A stretch of 64,000 nt of DNA from positions 44,388,077 through 44,452,076 of the forward strand of contig VDFB02000003.1 of NCBI GenBank assembly GCA_007258455.2, written 5' to 3'. Position numbers and translations under genes: made by a program. This stretch comes from Sequoia sempervirens. Taxonomy: Eukaryota; Streptophyta; Pinopsida; Cupressales; Cupressaceae. Under the pieces are notes generated by a model. The model ran no database searches and was not told the origin of the DNA. It saw only the letters and a program-made list of their open reading frames with translations. Below are positions 23,868 through 34,901 of this stretch, in pieces. Within the stretch, counting starts at the first letter, position 1. The number at the start of each line of letters is the position of its first letter.

Positions 23868-23880
23868 TGGTATTAGATTC
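23868..23880 (+). promoter_or_regulatory. Primer binding site, tRNA-iMet type
   Basis: TGGTATTAGATTC lies two bases after the LTR end and resembles the plant consensus TGGTATCAGAGC. The - strand copia copy has the closer match TGGTATTAGAGCC. Confidence 0.8.
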
Positions 23881-23922
23881 GAGGTTCATTGGAAGAAGCT
23901 TAACTGCTTGAGGTAGATCTAG

Positions 23923-26255
23923 ATGGTGCACAAGAATGGTGTCAAAGTCCCTATGTTTGATGGAACAAATTATACCTTTTGGAAAGCCAATATGGAAGCC
24001 TTTCTTGTCTCATTAGGGTTTGGTGTATGCAAGTCAGTTGAAGATGGATATACAATTCCTCCTACTCCTTCAACAAGTGAAGATGATATCAAGTATTATG
24101 AGATGAAATGAAAGAAAATAGGGTTTCCAAAAATGGAAAGGTAAGTCCAAAGGGTGGAAATAGACCCTATCTTCCTCAATTCATTAGGAAATGAGATCCC
24201 CACAATGAATTGATTAAAAAATATTAGGTGAATCAACCCAATGTGAGAATATTCAGATTTCCTTATGCTTGGAGGTTGGGGGCCAAGGTCAAACAACACT
24301 TTGGGGAGAAAAAATAAAAATAGCAATCAACTCCAAAATGCAATTTATCACTTGGATCTTGAAGATTAAGCATAAAAATAAGAGAAACAACAAAATTTCT
24401 GGAAAATATGAGAGGTAATAACACTGTGCACCTGTCATAAAAAGTTGTTTTTGCAAGTCCTTCAAGGACTCATTTTCCCATATGGGCGAATGGGTCCAAC
24501 TTGCCTTTTCTGGAAATTTTTGAATATGAGATTTGAGCCTGAAACCTGCACTTCTTTCCTGTACTTCTAAACCTTTGCTCCCAGATTAGAATATGTGACA
24601 AATCCATAAAAAAATTGTTGTTTGGTTGTGGATGGGGGTTTTCCTCGGTCAAACCCCTAGTTTGGTAATTAAACCTTGATGAAAAGAACACATTTGAAAC
24701 AAGAAAGTGTGTGAAAGCCCTAATCTTAAGTGTGTATAAGATTATAAGAGCTTAAATGCAAAGAAACCCTACTCAAATGTGTTAGAATAGGATCCCTAAA
24801 TGAAACAATGAATAATGACAAAGACCTACTTTGGGAGATATCAAATCACCCTAATAGATCACAAATCTGAATATACCTTCCTTTAGGCAGAAAGTAGAAT
24901 AATAATAGAAGATGGAACCACTTAGGAAAAAAATCATTAGGATTGGTTGAATGGCTTGGTGCATCTCCCAAAACCTAGAATCCATCATGATCATCCATAG
25001 GTATCTATCATCAATCTTTGACAATGCTTGATCTTATTGACAAAATGAGCTTGAAGACCTGCAAAAACAAATGGAATGATACTCCAAGACTTCAACTTTG
25101 AATTCTTGATTGATTTCTCCTTGCTCTTGAATGCAAATCCTTGTGATCTCATGTGAATCTCTTGCTTGTCTAGTGAAAAAATTATTAAAAGACTTAGCTT
25201 TATAGAATTCCTTTCTAATTTCCCATTTATTAGATCCTAAAAGCTGACACTTAGAATTTGAATTTAGGAGCTTAAAATGCTGCCAAAAAAATATTTAAAT
25301 TTGAATTTGTGAACTTAAAGAGGACCCATTCTCCCATGGGTGAATGGGTCCTGACCTAAAAGTTCAAGACCTCATTTATTTCGGGGCATTAAATTGATAA
25401 CATTTATTAAATTCTGGTTATAGTGTTGGGAAATAAATAAAATAGGCCTTGGGATGCATAATAAAGGGTATTAGGGGCCCATTAATGAGGTTTAAAAATT
25501 CATAATGAAATGTCACTAAAATAGTTCCAAATTAAGTGTGAAATCATACTTTCTCTTAAAAAGGAGTACAATTTTCTACACTACATGAGAATAATGGCAA
25601 AGAAAGGAATATTATTTTGAGTGGAATATCTGATTCAAAACTTGTGAAAGTGATAAGCTACAAAACTACTAAAGAAGTCTGAGAGAATTTGAAAAGAATT
25701 TATGAAGGAGATGCTAAGGTCAAGCAAGAAAAGATGCATAATTTCAAAGCCAAATTTGAAACCCTAAGGATGTTAGGAGATGAAGATATTGTAGGCTACA
25801 TGCTCCGGGTGGATGAAATTATAAAAAAGGTATTGAGAACCCTTCCTAAATCTTATAGTGCTAAATTTTTTGGTACTGAGGAAGATTAGAATTTGGATCA
25901 ATATTCTAGAGGTCAATTGTTTAATGATTTAAGTTCTTTTGAATTGAGAGAGTTTGAAAAAGATGCTTCAAGAAAAGAGACTGCTTTTAAAGTCAACAAG
26001 ACAGAGACAAATGATGAATTTGATCTAGATGATCTTGATGAAGTGGATGCAAATTTTGTAAGATTGAAAAAGGGCACTGGAAAATGCAATGGTAAGTTAC
26101 CCTTCAAGTGTTTCGATTGTGGAAAGATATTTCATTATGCTTCAAAATGTCAAGGAAAAGTTTCTAATGACAAACATAAAGATCATAAAGGTAAATCTTT
26201 CAAAAAGAGTTATTATGTTAAAGAAGAAAATGGTACATCTGATGATGAGGAATAA
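23923..26255 (+). pseudogene. copia gag, split by a solo LTR
   Basis: The ATG at 23923 starts MVHKNGVKVPMFDGTNYTFW, the usual copia gag N-terminus. The frame runs to 24103, is interrupted by 1482 bp, and resumes at 25591 with NNGKERNIILSGISDSKLV. Removing the insert and one TGAGA copy gives KYYENNGKE, matching KLYENNSKT in the related - strand copy. A stop (TCTGAGAGA, about 25679) and another at 25887 follow. The frame 25893-26255 ends with an intact zinc knuckle CFDCGKIFHYASKC (CX2CX4HX4C). About 15-20 residues between RVDEI and KVLRTLP seem to be missing relative to the family. The product would form the particle core. Confidence 0.9.
24104..25585 (-). mobile_element. Solo LTR, 1482 bp, TSD TGAGA
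   Basis: The insert begins TGAAATGAAAG and ends CACTACA, giving TG...CA termini. It is bounded by TGAGA at 24099-24103 and at 25586-25590, a 5-bp target duplication. The host gag reading frame is continuous once it is removed. It contains no gag-pol. I favour the - strand because that strand has TTCTATAAAG (TATA-like) about one third of the way in, and starts TGTAGTGTAG. The phrase GAATGGGTCC occurs near both ends (about 24487 and 25343). Family is not determined; its partner internal region is not in this window. Confidence 0.85.
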
Positions 26256-26663
26256 GACTATCCAAATGATGGAAGTGATGAATTCTTGTTCACGACTTTG
26301 AATGTTGGAACTAATTCTAATAACCCTAAAAGATGTGTGAAGGAAATTTCTTTGGAAGTAGGTCATAATATTGAGGAACTATGTTGATTGCCTTTCATGC
26401 AAGATAGGAGAGAAACTACTAGATAATTGACAGTGGATGCTCAAATTATATGATAGGTGATAAGAGTAATTTTGTTAAAATTGAGAAATATGATGGTGGT
26501 TTTATTAAGTTTTGTGATGACACATCTGCTAGGATCTATAGAAAATGTTCAATTAGTTTTGATGGCAAGCATAAGATAGATTTTGTTCTTTATGTCAAGG
26601 GTCTTTGACATAATCTTATTAGTGTAGGACAAGTGTGTAGTATAAGATACAATCTAGTGTTTC
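26256..26663 (+). pseudogene. copia protease region
   Basis: At about 26427 the frame reads IDSGCSNYMIGDKSNF, the aspartic protease active-site block of Ty1/copia (DSG). It continues GGFIKFCDDTSARIY and FVLYVKGL, then a stop in place of the usual residue before HNLISVGQV. Frameshifts occur before and after. The protease would cut the gag-pol polyprotein. Confidence 0.8.
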
Positions 26664-27985
26664 ATGATGATGGTTGTGAAATCAAAAAAAGGAAGCTCTG
26701 GATCTTTGGTTGTTGCAAGAATAAGGATAGAAGGGAATGTTTATCAGCTCAAAGGTGTTGGTGGTAAGTGCTTTATGACTCAAGTCAATGAAAGTTGGCT
26801 ATGGCACAAAAGAATGTGTCATATCAATTTTGATAGCCTAGTGAAGATCGAATCTACTCATGTTGTGAGAGACATGCCAAGAATTACAAAGCTTATTAAT
26901 GAAATTTGCAAAGAGTATCAGTTTGGAAAACAAACAAAGAAGAGGTTCAAAACTAAGGAATACTCTACTACAAGACCTTTGAATTTGGTGCATATAGACC
27001 TATGTGGACCTACTAGAGTAAGAAGATCTCAAAGTGACATGTATTTTATGTTGTTAATAGATGATTACTCTAGAATGAGTTTGGTGACCTTTCTCAAAGA
27101 AAAATAAGAATCTCTAGATAAGTTTAATGCATTTAAATCTATGGTTGAGAATGAAATGGATCTAAAAATTAAGTATTTAAGGTATGATAAAGGCGTTGAG
27201 ATCACCTCCAATGATTTTAACAATTTTTGTGAAGATAATGGGATAAAAAGGCATTTATTAGCTCCTAGGACTCCACATCAGAATGGAGTTGTGCAGAGGA
27301 AGAATATGATAGTTTAGGAAACAACAAGAACCATGTTTAAGGAATCAAATATATCAAATGTCTACTAGAGAGAAACAATTCATACTGTAGTCTACACTCT
27401 CAATAGAGAACAAGAAAGAGTGAAAAGTTCAAAGACCCCCTATGAGCTATGGTATGGAGAAACTCCTATTGTGAAATATTTTAGAGTGATTGGAAGTAAA
27501 GTTATATCAAGAGAGATGAAGAGAATTTAGGAAATTTTGATGCAAGATTAGATGAAGGAATCTTCCTTGGATATTATACAAAGAGCAAGGCATACAGGTG
27601 CTACAACACAAGGCTAAAGAAGATAGTTGAAAGTGCAATTTTCAAAGTGGATGAAGAATCACATCAGAGCTTAGTGGTGATAGAAGGATATGAATCTGAT
27701 GAACCCCCTTGTAGAGAAGAAGAAAAAGAAGAAGAGAAAGAAAAGGAGATGTTACTTGAAGAGGAAGAAGCTCTGGAAAAGAATCCTAAAACTCCTAAGT
27801 ATGTGTAGAAAAATTATTTAGAGGACTAAATAATTGGAGACAAAAGAAAGGTGTGATGACAAGAAGAAAAGATGCTATGACAAAGGAACATGTAAAATTT
27901 TGTTTAGTTTCTGAAATAGAACCTAAAACAGTTACTGAAGCATGGATGGATGAAAATTAGGTCACAACTATGGAAGAAGAGCTGA
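26664..27985 (+). pseudogene. copia integrase
   Basis: The frame 26664-27107 gives SWLWHKRMCHINFDSL (the GAG-pre-integrase/HH motif), ICKEYQFGKQTKKRF and NLVHIDLCGPTR. The second zinc Cys is Tyr (CKEY where CxxC is expected). After a stop at about 27105 the core continues RYDKGVEITSNDFNNFCED and APRTPHQNGVVQRKN. The catalytic Asp residues are kept, but the Glu of the usual GVVERKN block is Gln. More stops follow. The region from about 27480 to 27980 is an acidic linker to RT. Confidence 0.88.
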
Positions 27986-28878
27986 AGTAGATTGAGAAGA
28001 ATCAAACATGGGAGTTGGTCCCAAGACTAGCAAACAAGAATGTGATAGGAACTAAATGGGTGTTCAGGAACAAGTTGATTGAGAATGGAGAAATTGTCAA
28101 AAACAAGGCTAGGCTTGTGTGTAAAGGCTACTCACAAGTGGAAGGAATAGATTTTGAAGGGAATTTTGCTCCTGTAGCAAGAATGGAGGCTATTAGGATG
28201 TTTTTGGATTTTGTGGCATATAAAAAATTCAAAGTATATTAGATGGATGTAAAGTATGCATTTTTGAATGGTGAGTTAGAAGAAGAGGTATACATTAAAC
28301 AACAGAAAGGTTTTAAGTTATTAGAAGATATTGATATTGTATTTAGGTTGAAGAAAGCATTATATGGACTCAAACATGATCCTAGAGATTGGTATGCAAG
28401 ATTGGATAGGTACTTATTGTAGCAGGGATTCAAAAAGGGTACTGCAGATAACAATATTTATTTCAAAGTTGAGAAATATCAAATCTTGATTGTGGTTGTG
28501 TATGTTGATGACATAATCTTTGGAGGAAATGAGATCATGTGCAAAAAGTTTGTAGAGGAGATGCAAAATGAGTTTGAAATGTCAATGTTTGGGGAGATGG
28601 ATTTCTTCCTTGGGCTACAAATCATTCAATCAAAAAAAGGTATATTCATTACACAATCAAAATATGTTAAGGAAATGTTAAATAAGTTTGAAATGGAGGA
28701 CTCTATACCATTATGTACTCCCATGGTTACTGGTTGTAAATTGAGCAAAAATGATGAATCTCTAAAGACAGATCAGACCAAGTATAAATCCATGATTGGT
28801 GGATTTCTATATTTAACTACAACTGGACCTAATATTAAGCATGCAATATGTCATGGAAATATTTCAAGAAGATCCTAG
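27986..28878 (+). pseudogene. copia reverse transcriptase
   Basis: [19 protein letters not shown] opens the domain, followed by [17 protein letters not shown], a stop at 28240 where [17 protein letters not shown] continues, and [18 protein letters not shown]. The active site YVDDIIFGGNE is at 28501. A second stop is at about 28420. LGLQIIQSKKGIFITQSKYV and the TPM block follow. All core RT motifs are recognisable, with at least two in-frame stops. Confidence 0.93.
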
Positions 28879-29340
28879 AGAATCACATGTGGCAGTAGTC
28901 AAAAGGATATTTAGATATTTGAAGAGCACTCCAGACTATGGTCTATGGTATTCTAAGGATACTGAATTCTCTTTTAGTGCTTATACAAATGTAGATTGGG
29001 TAGGTTATGTAGATAATAGAAGAAGTACAAGTGTAGGTGATTTCTTCCTTGGAAATAGGCTAGTTTTGTGGTTAAGTAAGAATCATGATTCAATGTCATT
29101 ATCTACTGCAAAGACATAATATATTGTTGCAATATCTTGCTGCACACAGGTGTTGTGGATGAAGCAAACATTGAAAGATATTAGAGTATCATATGATGAA
29201 ACTATCTCTATCTTGTGTGATAATACAAGTGCAGTCAATATTTTAAAACTCTAGTAATGCATTCAAGAACAAAGCATATCTTTATTTAGTATCACTTTCT
29301 AAGAGAGAAAGTTGTTGAGAATGAAGTAAATTTGGAGTAA
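28841..29340 (+). pseudogene. copia RNase H
   Basis: AVVKRIFRYLKSTPDYGLWY and FSAYTNVDWVGYVDNRRSTS match the copia RNase H (usual form Y.DADWAG; here NVDW). LSTAKT then a stop, then YIVAI, shows a premature stop where LSTAEAEYIA is usual. LCDNTSAVNI follows at about 29213. The frame overlaps the end of the RT frame because of a frameshift. Confidence 0.88.
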
Positions 29341-29793
29341 GTTCCTACAAAGGAGCAAACAAAAACATTTTCATAAAGTCTCTTTCAAAAGATACATTTT
29401 AGTATCTCAGACATAAGCTAGGGGTTATTGTCCCTCTCTTCAACTAGATGCATAAAATGGTGCATCTATCCAGGGGTGCACTTCAAGATAAATTCTTTTT
29501 CCTAGACTGATGAAGGCTATCTCTCAGGGGGAGTAGGTAGTGGTATCTTTGGTTGGCACAATTAGGGGGAGCATATGTTGTTCCTTAAAGTGTGTGAGAG
29601 AAGTTTAGTATGCAGGTATTTCCATTTTCCATTGATGTCAAAGGGGAGAGAAGTTCAAAAAACATAGAGATAAGGGGAGAGAGAAGTGGAGAACTTAAGT
29701 AAGGAGGAGACATAATTGAGTATTGGAGATACAAATTTTCTTTTTTTTGTTGTTGATGGTTTTTGGTTTTCAGTAGGTGTTGCCATCAATGAC
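29341..29793 (+). other. copia 3' untranslated region
   Basis: No gene is seen. Three G-rich GGGGGAG-type purine runs lie at about 29528, 29564 and 29796; the last one adjoins the LTR. Confidence 0.5.
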
Positions 29794-29808
29794 AAAGGGG
29801 GAGATTTT
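29794..29808 (+). promoter_or_regulatory. Polypurine tract (+ strand copia)
   Basis: AAAGGGGGAGA followed by TTTT precedes the LTR start TGCACTA. It is the standard plus-strand primer position. Confidence 0.8.
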
Positions 29809-29986
29809 TGCACTAATTTTTCTTTAATATTGTAATTGATGTAAACCTCTAGTGTGGTCATGATGAGAAGGTGTTTGTGAAGTTGCGTAGGGGTTGGAGA
29901 TGTAGCAGTGTTACTTGGTTTCTAAGTGCTTTTGAGAAAATTTGTATAAAGAGTGTACAAGGTGACAGGGATGTGTTCTATGTTGT
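29809..29986 (+). repeat. Truncated 3' LTR of the + strand copia element
   Basis: The sequence matches the first 175 bp of the 5' LTR, then diverges after TGTTCTATGTTGT. What follows is antisense copia gag, so the LTR was cut at this junction. Confidence 0.85.
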
Positions 29987-29989
29987 ACA

Positions 29990-30490
29990 TGATGTCTTGT
30001 AGGTGGAGGACCTCTAAATCCTTTTTGATTGTAGACCGAATTGAATCCGCCTTCTTTCTTGCCATCTTGATCTATCTTTGCATGTTTGGAGGAATTTTTC
30101 TTATAATATTCAATGTAAACTGTCTCCTCGTTTGTCTCAGGCTTTCATATGATTTGGAGCTATTAGACCAAACTCTTCTCCTCTCTTAATTTGTTCTTCT
30201 TCTCTTTCCAATTCATTTATTAGAGTAACAATCTCCTCTTCAAGTTTTAAGCATTCAAAAAAATTTCTATTAAACTTATCCTTCAAATTAGAGATCACAC
30301 CTTTTTCCATTTTTAGTTTGATTTCACATTCTCTTCCTCCTTCTAACTAAATTTTTTAGTTTATCAGTTTCTTCCTTTGAATTTTCAAGCAAGCTCTCAT
30401 ATTTTGATTTAGTTCCCTTGCTTCATGTAGGTCTTCCAGATCAGACTAGAGTTTTCCTTCAAAATCTATTTTTCAATCATCAAAATTGAA
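29990..30490 (-). pseudogene. copia gag C-terminal coiled-coil region
   Basis: The - strand product is rich in Glu, Lys and Leu in a coiled-coil-like pattern (for example LKLEEEIVTLINELEREEEQ, at about 30250-30190). It follows the zinc knuckle part of gag. Stops are present. The last 200 bp before the junction are not clearly coding. Confidence 0.55.
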
Positions 30491-30493
30491 GTC

Positions 30494-31528
30494 TTAACCT
30501 TCAAGTTCCATTGATTCTAGATCTGAATCAGAAGAAAACATATCTTCATCACCCAAGGAGATAGACTCCTTATATTTTTCAACATTACACTTTCTGCCAT
30601 CAACATTAAAGGCCATAGATAGGGTTTCATCATTTGAATCATTCTCCTCAACTTTTGAGGAACAACTACTCTCCTTAGTATAGAGACCTCTTTTAACCTT
30701 AACTCTTTTGTTACTATCATCCGATTCTTTATGAGGATATTTGGATGCAAAATGACCATTCCTTTCACAATTAGAACACTTGAAGGGTAACTTACCTTTG
30801 TATTTTCTAGTGCATTTCTTTAGTCTTCTTACAAATTTTGCTTCAACCTCATCAAAGTTATCATCCTGATCAACAACTTCATCTTCAATATTTTTGTTAT
30901 ATTTGAATGCAACTTCCTTTTTTTGGAACATCTTTATCATACTCTCTCATTTCAAAGGAAATAAAAGCACTGAAGATTTCATCTACTAATTACTAAACCA
31001 AATCTTTAGACTCTTCAATAGTAGACACTTTATGAGTAGATGATTTAGGGAGAGATCTCAAAACCTTCTTCAAATCTCATCATCTTTGACTACACCACCA
31101 AGACCAGTGATGCCGATAACAACTTCATGTACCCAAAGCATATAAATTGCAATGTCTTCATCCTCTTCCATCCTCAAAGTCTCAAATATACTTTTAAAGA
31201 TTTGAATCTTGGCTTTCTTTACTTTAGTATTTCCTTCATAGATGATGCTAAGATTTTCCTAGACATCCTTAGCAGAGCTTCAACTCATCACCTTCAAATT
31301 TTTTGAATCAACCAAACCACACAAGATAACATTTTTAGTCTTGGAATTGTTCTCATATAACTTGATTTCAATAGGATTTGTAGGAGTAGCAGGAGCAATA
31401 TAACTATCTTTGACTGATTTCCATACACAAAACCCTAGAGAGTTTAGATGATCTTCCATTCTCAATTTCTAGAAAGTGAAATTAGTCCCATCAAACCTAG
31501 GACCCATGTATGATCCATCACGTTCCAT
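30494..31528 (-). pseudogene. copia gag, - strand
   Basis: The likely start is the ATG at 31528, giving MERDGSYMGPRFDGTNFTF, then a TAG where Trp is usual, then LRMEDHLNSLGFCVWKSVKD. The middle (about 31280-30940) has frame breaks. The open frame 30940-30494 encodes FVRRLKKCTRKYKGKLPFK and a zinc knuckle CSNCERNGHFASKY whose last Cys is Tyr. An acidic region (SSKVEENDSNDETLS) follows. It is a decayed nucleocapsid protein gene. Confidence 0.88.
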
Positions 31529-31572
31529 CCCAGATCTTTACCTCAAGCGGTTAAGCTTCTTTAGAGGAACTT

Positions 31573-31585
31573 GGCTCTAATACCA
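31573..31585 (-). promoter_or_regulatory. Primer binding site, tRNA-iMet type (- strand)
   Basis: On the - strand TGGTATTAGAGCC starts two bases after the LTR end (CAACA at 31588). It differs from the plant iMet consensus TGGTATCAGAGC at one position over the first 12. Confidence 0.88.
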
Positions 31586-31587
31586 AT

Positions 31588-33616
31588 TGTTGAATACAAT
31601 GGATAATGAGAGGGGGGTGAATCATTATTTGTAAAAAACTTAAACCCCTCTAAAACTTGAACCCTTCATCATAGTACTAATTTCTTAACCCAAGAAAACC
31701 CTTAAAAATATTTGCAACAAAGAATGATATAATAGTTTAAACCTTTAGCAAATTCAACAATATTCAACAATGAAAGATATAACAATCTATCCTTAACCAA
31801 ATAAAAAGAAAAGAAAATGAAACAAGAAACACACATCCACAAGATGACACCAAATTTATGTGGAAAACCCAATGAGGGAAATACCATGGTGAGATCCAAC
31901 TCACAATATAAAGGCTCACTGCTAAAAAGGACTTGCAAACTAAGGCACACTTCCTTAGATCAAGATACAAAAAGGATTTGTAGAGTTGGAGAAAATACAA
32001 CTCCAGGGGCAAGATACAAAGGACTTGATGAGATTCACTATCTTAGAGCAGGATACAAAAGGTAACTTATAAAGAACTACACTATTTGTCAATAATTCAC
32101 TCTGTTGACTGAGGCATTCAAGCACATCCGATCTTTCTTCTTCACACTTTAGTACTAACTCTACTAGATATTCAATACATTCCACACTCACACTTCTTTG
32201 CACTTATTCAGACATCCATACATTTTCAACAGAAATGATCTTACATTTATATCCACTGCAATACTTGAAAACCTCAATTAGGTTAGCCAAGAAAGAATAC
32301 AAACAATTATTTCACCAAGTTGGCCACAACAACCTACTATGATCCTATATCAAGGATAGATAGGACCAAAAAAAATCTTATTGCATCTTCCAATGTGATC
32401 CAAAATAATTGACACATTGATGCACATGAACCTAAGTTGGCAACAAGGAAACGTGTAGATGAAACATGAAGCACATAACTAGTCAGCCCAAAAACCTTCT
32501 TCCAATTGAATTAACTCAATGTAGTCTCAACCAAGATAGGTCAAGACCCAAATCTATCATACCACACCTGAATATGTTGGTGTAAACCCTTAAGCATTTA
32601 GCATGAGCAATAAAACAAGTCCTGCCAGCTAGATATCCATAAATAACCCAAAATACCAACTCAAGACACAATGCATCACTAAGGAGCACAACCAACAATA
32701 TGTAAATCACATGGGGATGTTCCATGAACATACACCAACACTTCTAGACACTTATTCCATACTTTCATGCCACCAATAGCCACCATAGGCTAAACAAGAA
32801 CTAATACTTTATTCCAGAAACACATAATGCATAGTCATGAGATATTACATTAAAAGAACAACTTGCGAAACACTTCAACACTTGAAACTATACATTCACC
32901 AAGCCGCAGGAGCAAAGACAACAATGTGGAGAAATGCAGAGCATTTTTGGACCAATCCAAACAACCAACAACACTACCAACATTCTGCAACTTACAACAA
33001 TCTCCTCGATAACATTGGTGACTTGAAAAGATAGGAGTGTAACATACACATAACACTAACTTTAAATTCCAAACCGCAAGACCATGTATTTAATAGTGGA
33101 GGAATGCAGAGCATTCTCCCAAACAATCTTCAAGACAACTTCTTGAAACAAAAATGCTCAATCAACTTTTTGAGGCCATAACTTTCTTTGAACAACATAT
33201 GCTTCATTAGGAACAATAGGAGAGAACATGGAACACACTTTATACCATCAACAACATCTCTCCACGATCAGAAACACTTCTAATCCTTGTCTTAATATAT
33301 CATTATGAAAATAATTCTATTGACAACAACAATACTTAATACTTCTTTGATTATCATCAGACACGACGTGACATCCAACCATGAAATTCAACAACATCAC
33401 CATACACCATTGGTAGCGAAGTTGAATATTGTCAAATCACTAGACCAATCTCACCAAGTATAGACATTAGAGACACCAAATGCCAACAACCTCCCTTACT
33501 TTTCATGTGCTGAAAATAATCACAACCATAAACAATTTACCAAGTGTTTTTATCAACTACTAACAATAACCTCACAAACATATGAAACAATCTCACCAAG
33601 TATTGACATCAATAAC
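31588..33616 (-). repeat. LTR of the - strand copia element, interrupted at its start
   Basis: The 3' end of the LTR (ATTCAACA on the - strand) is fixed by the primer site. Its start is less sure: TGTTGGTG at 32740 and TGTTGGCATTTGG near 33490 are possible internal starts. The sequence up to 33616 continues, across the Tat/Ogre-like insertion, into GTTATTGATGTC and the flank at 59323-59371, which looks like a copia LTR start (TTTTTGGTTGTT). An internal duplication is seen: GAAATGCAGAGCATTTTTGG (32930) and GGAATGCAGAGCATTCTCCC (33102). The motif CTCACCAAGTAT also occurs twice (about 33460 and 33594). Confidence 0.6.
33612..33616 (+). repeat. Target site duplication, left (ATAAC)
   Basis: ATAAC lies directly before the LTR start TGTAGACAC. 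The same five bases directly follow the right LTR at 59323-59327. Confidence 0.85.
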
Positions 33617-34029
33617 TGTAGACACTTAAAAATGTCCTGAACGATATCACACAATCGAATCTCATATAATACCGTTTCATCCTAAAACCCATCCTCTTTT
33701 TTCTTAATTGATTAAATTAGCCTAGCTATTTAATTAATTGCATCATTTTCATCTATTAATCTGATTAATTTAATTAGGTTAATTCCTACCCCTTTCATGC
33801 TAACCTTTCATCTTGTTAAATTGGATTAATCAAAATATTTAATTTAACACCCTAAGTCATCTCATTTAATTAAATAATCTTAATTATTTAATTAAATGTC
33901 ATTTTGATCCTTTTTCATTAAATAAGTTAATTATTTAATGGATATCATAAATTCCTCTAAATTTGCATGATTGAAACTTTATTTTAATTATCAAATTACT
34001 AATTAATTCTAACTCTCCCACTTGAAAGG

Positions 34030-34214
34030 GAATATTCCTTGAGAATATTCCTCCTTTACACATTCATCCAAAAGGGAAAATTCTCAAGGAATATTCCTTC
34101 CCCTTTTGCACATTAAAATTTGGTTTTAATTAATTAAATGCTAATTTTCCTCATCCATAAGAATATTCTTTGAGAATATTCTCCCTCTTCACTCATTTAA
34201 AAAAATGAATATTC
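34030..34214 (+). promoter_or_regulatory. Cluster of six GAATATTC palindromes in LTR U3
   Basis: GAATATTC starts at 34030, 34043, 34089, 34161, 34174 and 34207. Two pairs are spaced exactly 13 bp apart (34030/34043 and 34161/34174). The cluster lies about 200-390 bp upstream of the TATA box. GAA-nn-TTC is the core of a heat shock element, but the 13-bp spacing is out of the strict 5-bp phase of a full element, so factor binding is only a hypothesis. Confidence 0.6.
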
Positions 34215-34415
34215 TTCCTTGTAACAAACTTTCAACAAACTTCTTGAGCAAGTTTTGAAAGTGTGTTTGTTTGCATGATTGTGAGCCCTTGATTAAAAAT
34301 CAACTTGCATTCTCAACCCTTGATGGGAATCCATGATCCATGCCTCCATTTTCCTTCCATATTGACCATTGATTGATTCTTTCAATCTTGACCATCAATT
34401 TCATTTTGCCTATTC

Positions 34416-34423
34416 TATAAATA
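34416..34423 (+). promoter_or_regulatory. TATA box, 5' LTR
   Basis: TATAAATA within CTATTCTATAAATAGACC. The same sequence is in the right LTR at 58715-58722 and in the inverted copy near 35893-35908. Confidence 0.8.
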
Positions 34424-34882
34424 GACCTTGCATCTATTGAATAGGGTCCATCTTTTAATAGTAAACTTATGCTGTTAGAATCACTCTCATTAGCATACAT
34501 TTAGCATAGATTGCATACACTTACATCAATCATCTTAGCTTTTATCATGTTAAAATAGCTTTCATCATGTTTCACATATATCTCTCATCGGTTTCACTAG
34601 TTTTCTTCAATAAAACTGATTGAAACAAGATTATTATCCAAGGGATTGGGAAAGGCTCACCATTCCACATCAATGTGACACCACTCCCCCAATAGGATAA
34701 GTTTCAATGTCTTAGAATAGATGTTTGTTAAGATTTCATGTTTTAATATGTTAGTTTTAATGGCTTCTTCACTTTGTTTACATAAAAATATCTTATTGAG
34801 ATTGATGTTTAGTGGCTTAACTATGCTTTGAATCCATATGAATCAAGTGTAGTTAACCTATACTATGCAATTGGTCACATTT

Positions 34883-34901
34883 TGGCTCTAGAAGGAGGGC
34901 C
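34883..34901 (+). promoter_or_regulatory. Probable primer binding site
   Basis: TGGCTCTAGAAGGAGGGCC starts three bases after the LTR end and begins with TGG as expected for pairing with a tRNA 3' CCA. I cannot name the tRNA from the sequence alone. Confidence 0.6.

Larger units (their letters stand above)
22381..29986 (+). mobile_element. Ty1/copia retrotransposon, 3' LTR truncated
   Basis: A 1.49 kb 5' LTR, a tRNA-iMet-type primer site, then gag, protease, integrase, RT and RNase H in the Ty1/copia order (integrase before RT) are present. A polypurine tract follows. The 3' LTR copy begins at 29809 and its match to the 5' LTR stops near 29986, where a - strand copia fragment begins. gag is split by a solo LTR. 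Every gene carries stops or frameshifts. Confidence 0.93.
29987..33616 (-). mobile_element. Ty1/copia fragment, - strand (LTR, PBS, gag)
   Basis: Read on the - strand: LTR from 33616 (and a few bases beyond the Tat/Ogre-like insertion, near 59333) to 31588, primer site, then gag from 31528 to about 29990. Protease and pol are absent because the fragment ends at the junction with the other copia element. gag is of the same family as the + strand element (KLYENNSKT versus KYYENNGKE). The LTR is about 2.0 kb. Confidence 0.8.
33617..34879 (+). repeat. 5' LTR (copy A)
   Basis: It aligns along its length with the right LTR (57939-59322) and the inverted copy (35417-36683). It has an AT-rich first third with TTAATTAAAT repeats, a GAATATTC cluster, a TATA box at 34416 and a conserved end (GTAGTTAACCTATACTATGC). 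It lacks a segment of about 135 bp that both other copies have (58792-58930 in copy C); the junction is at about 34492. Confidence 0.9.
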
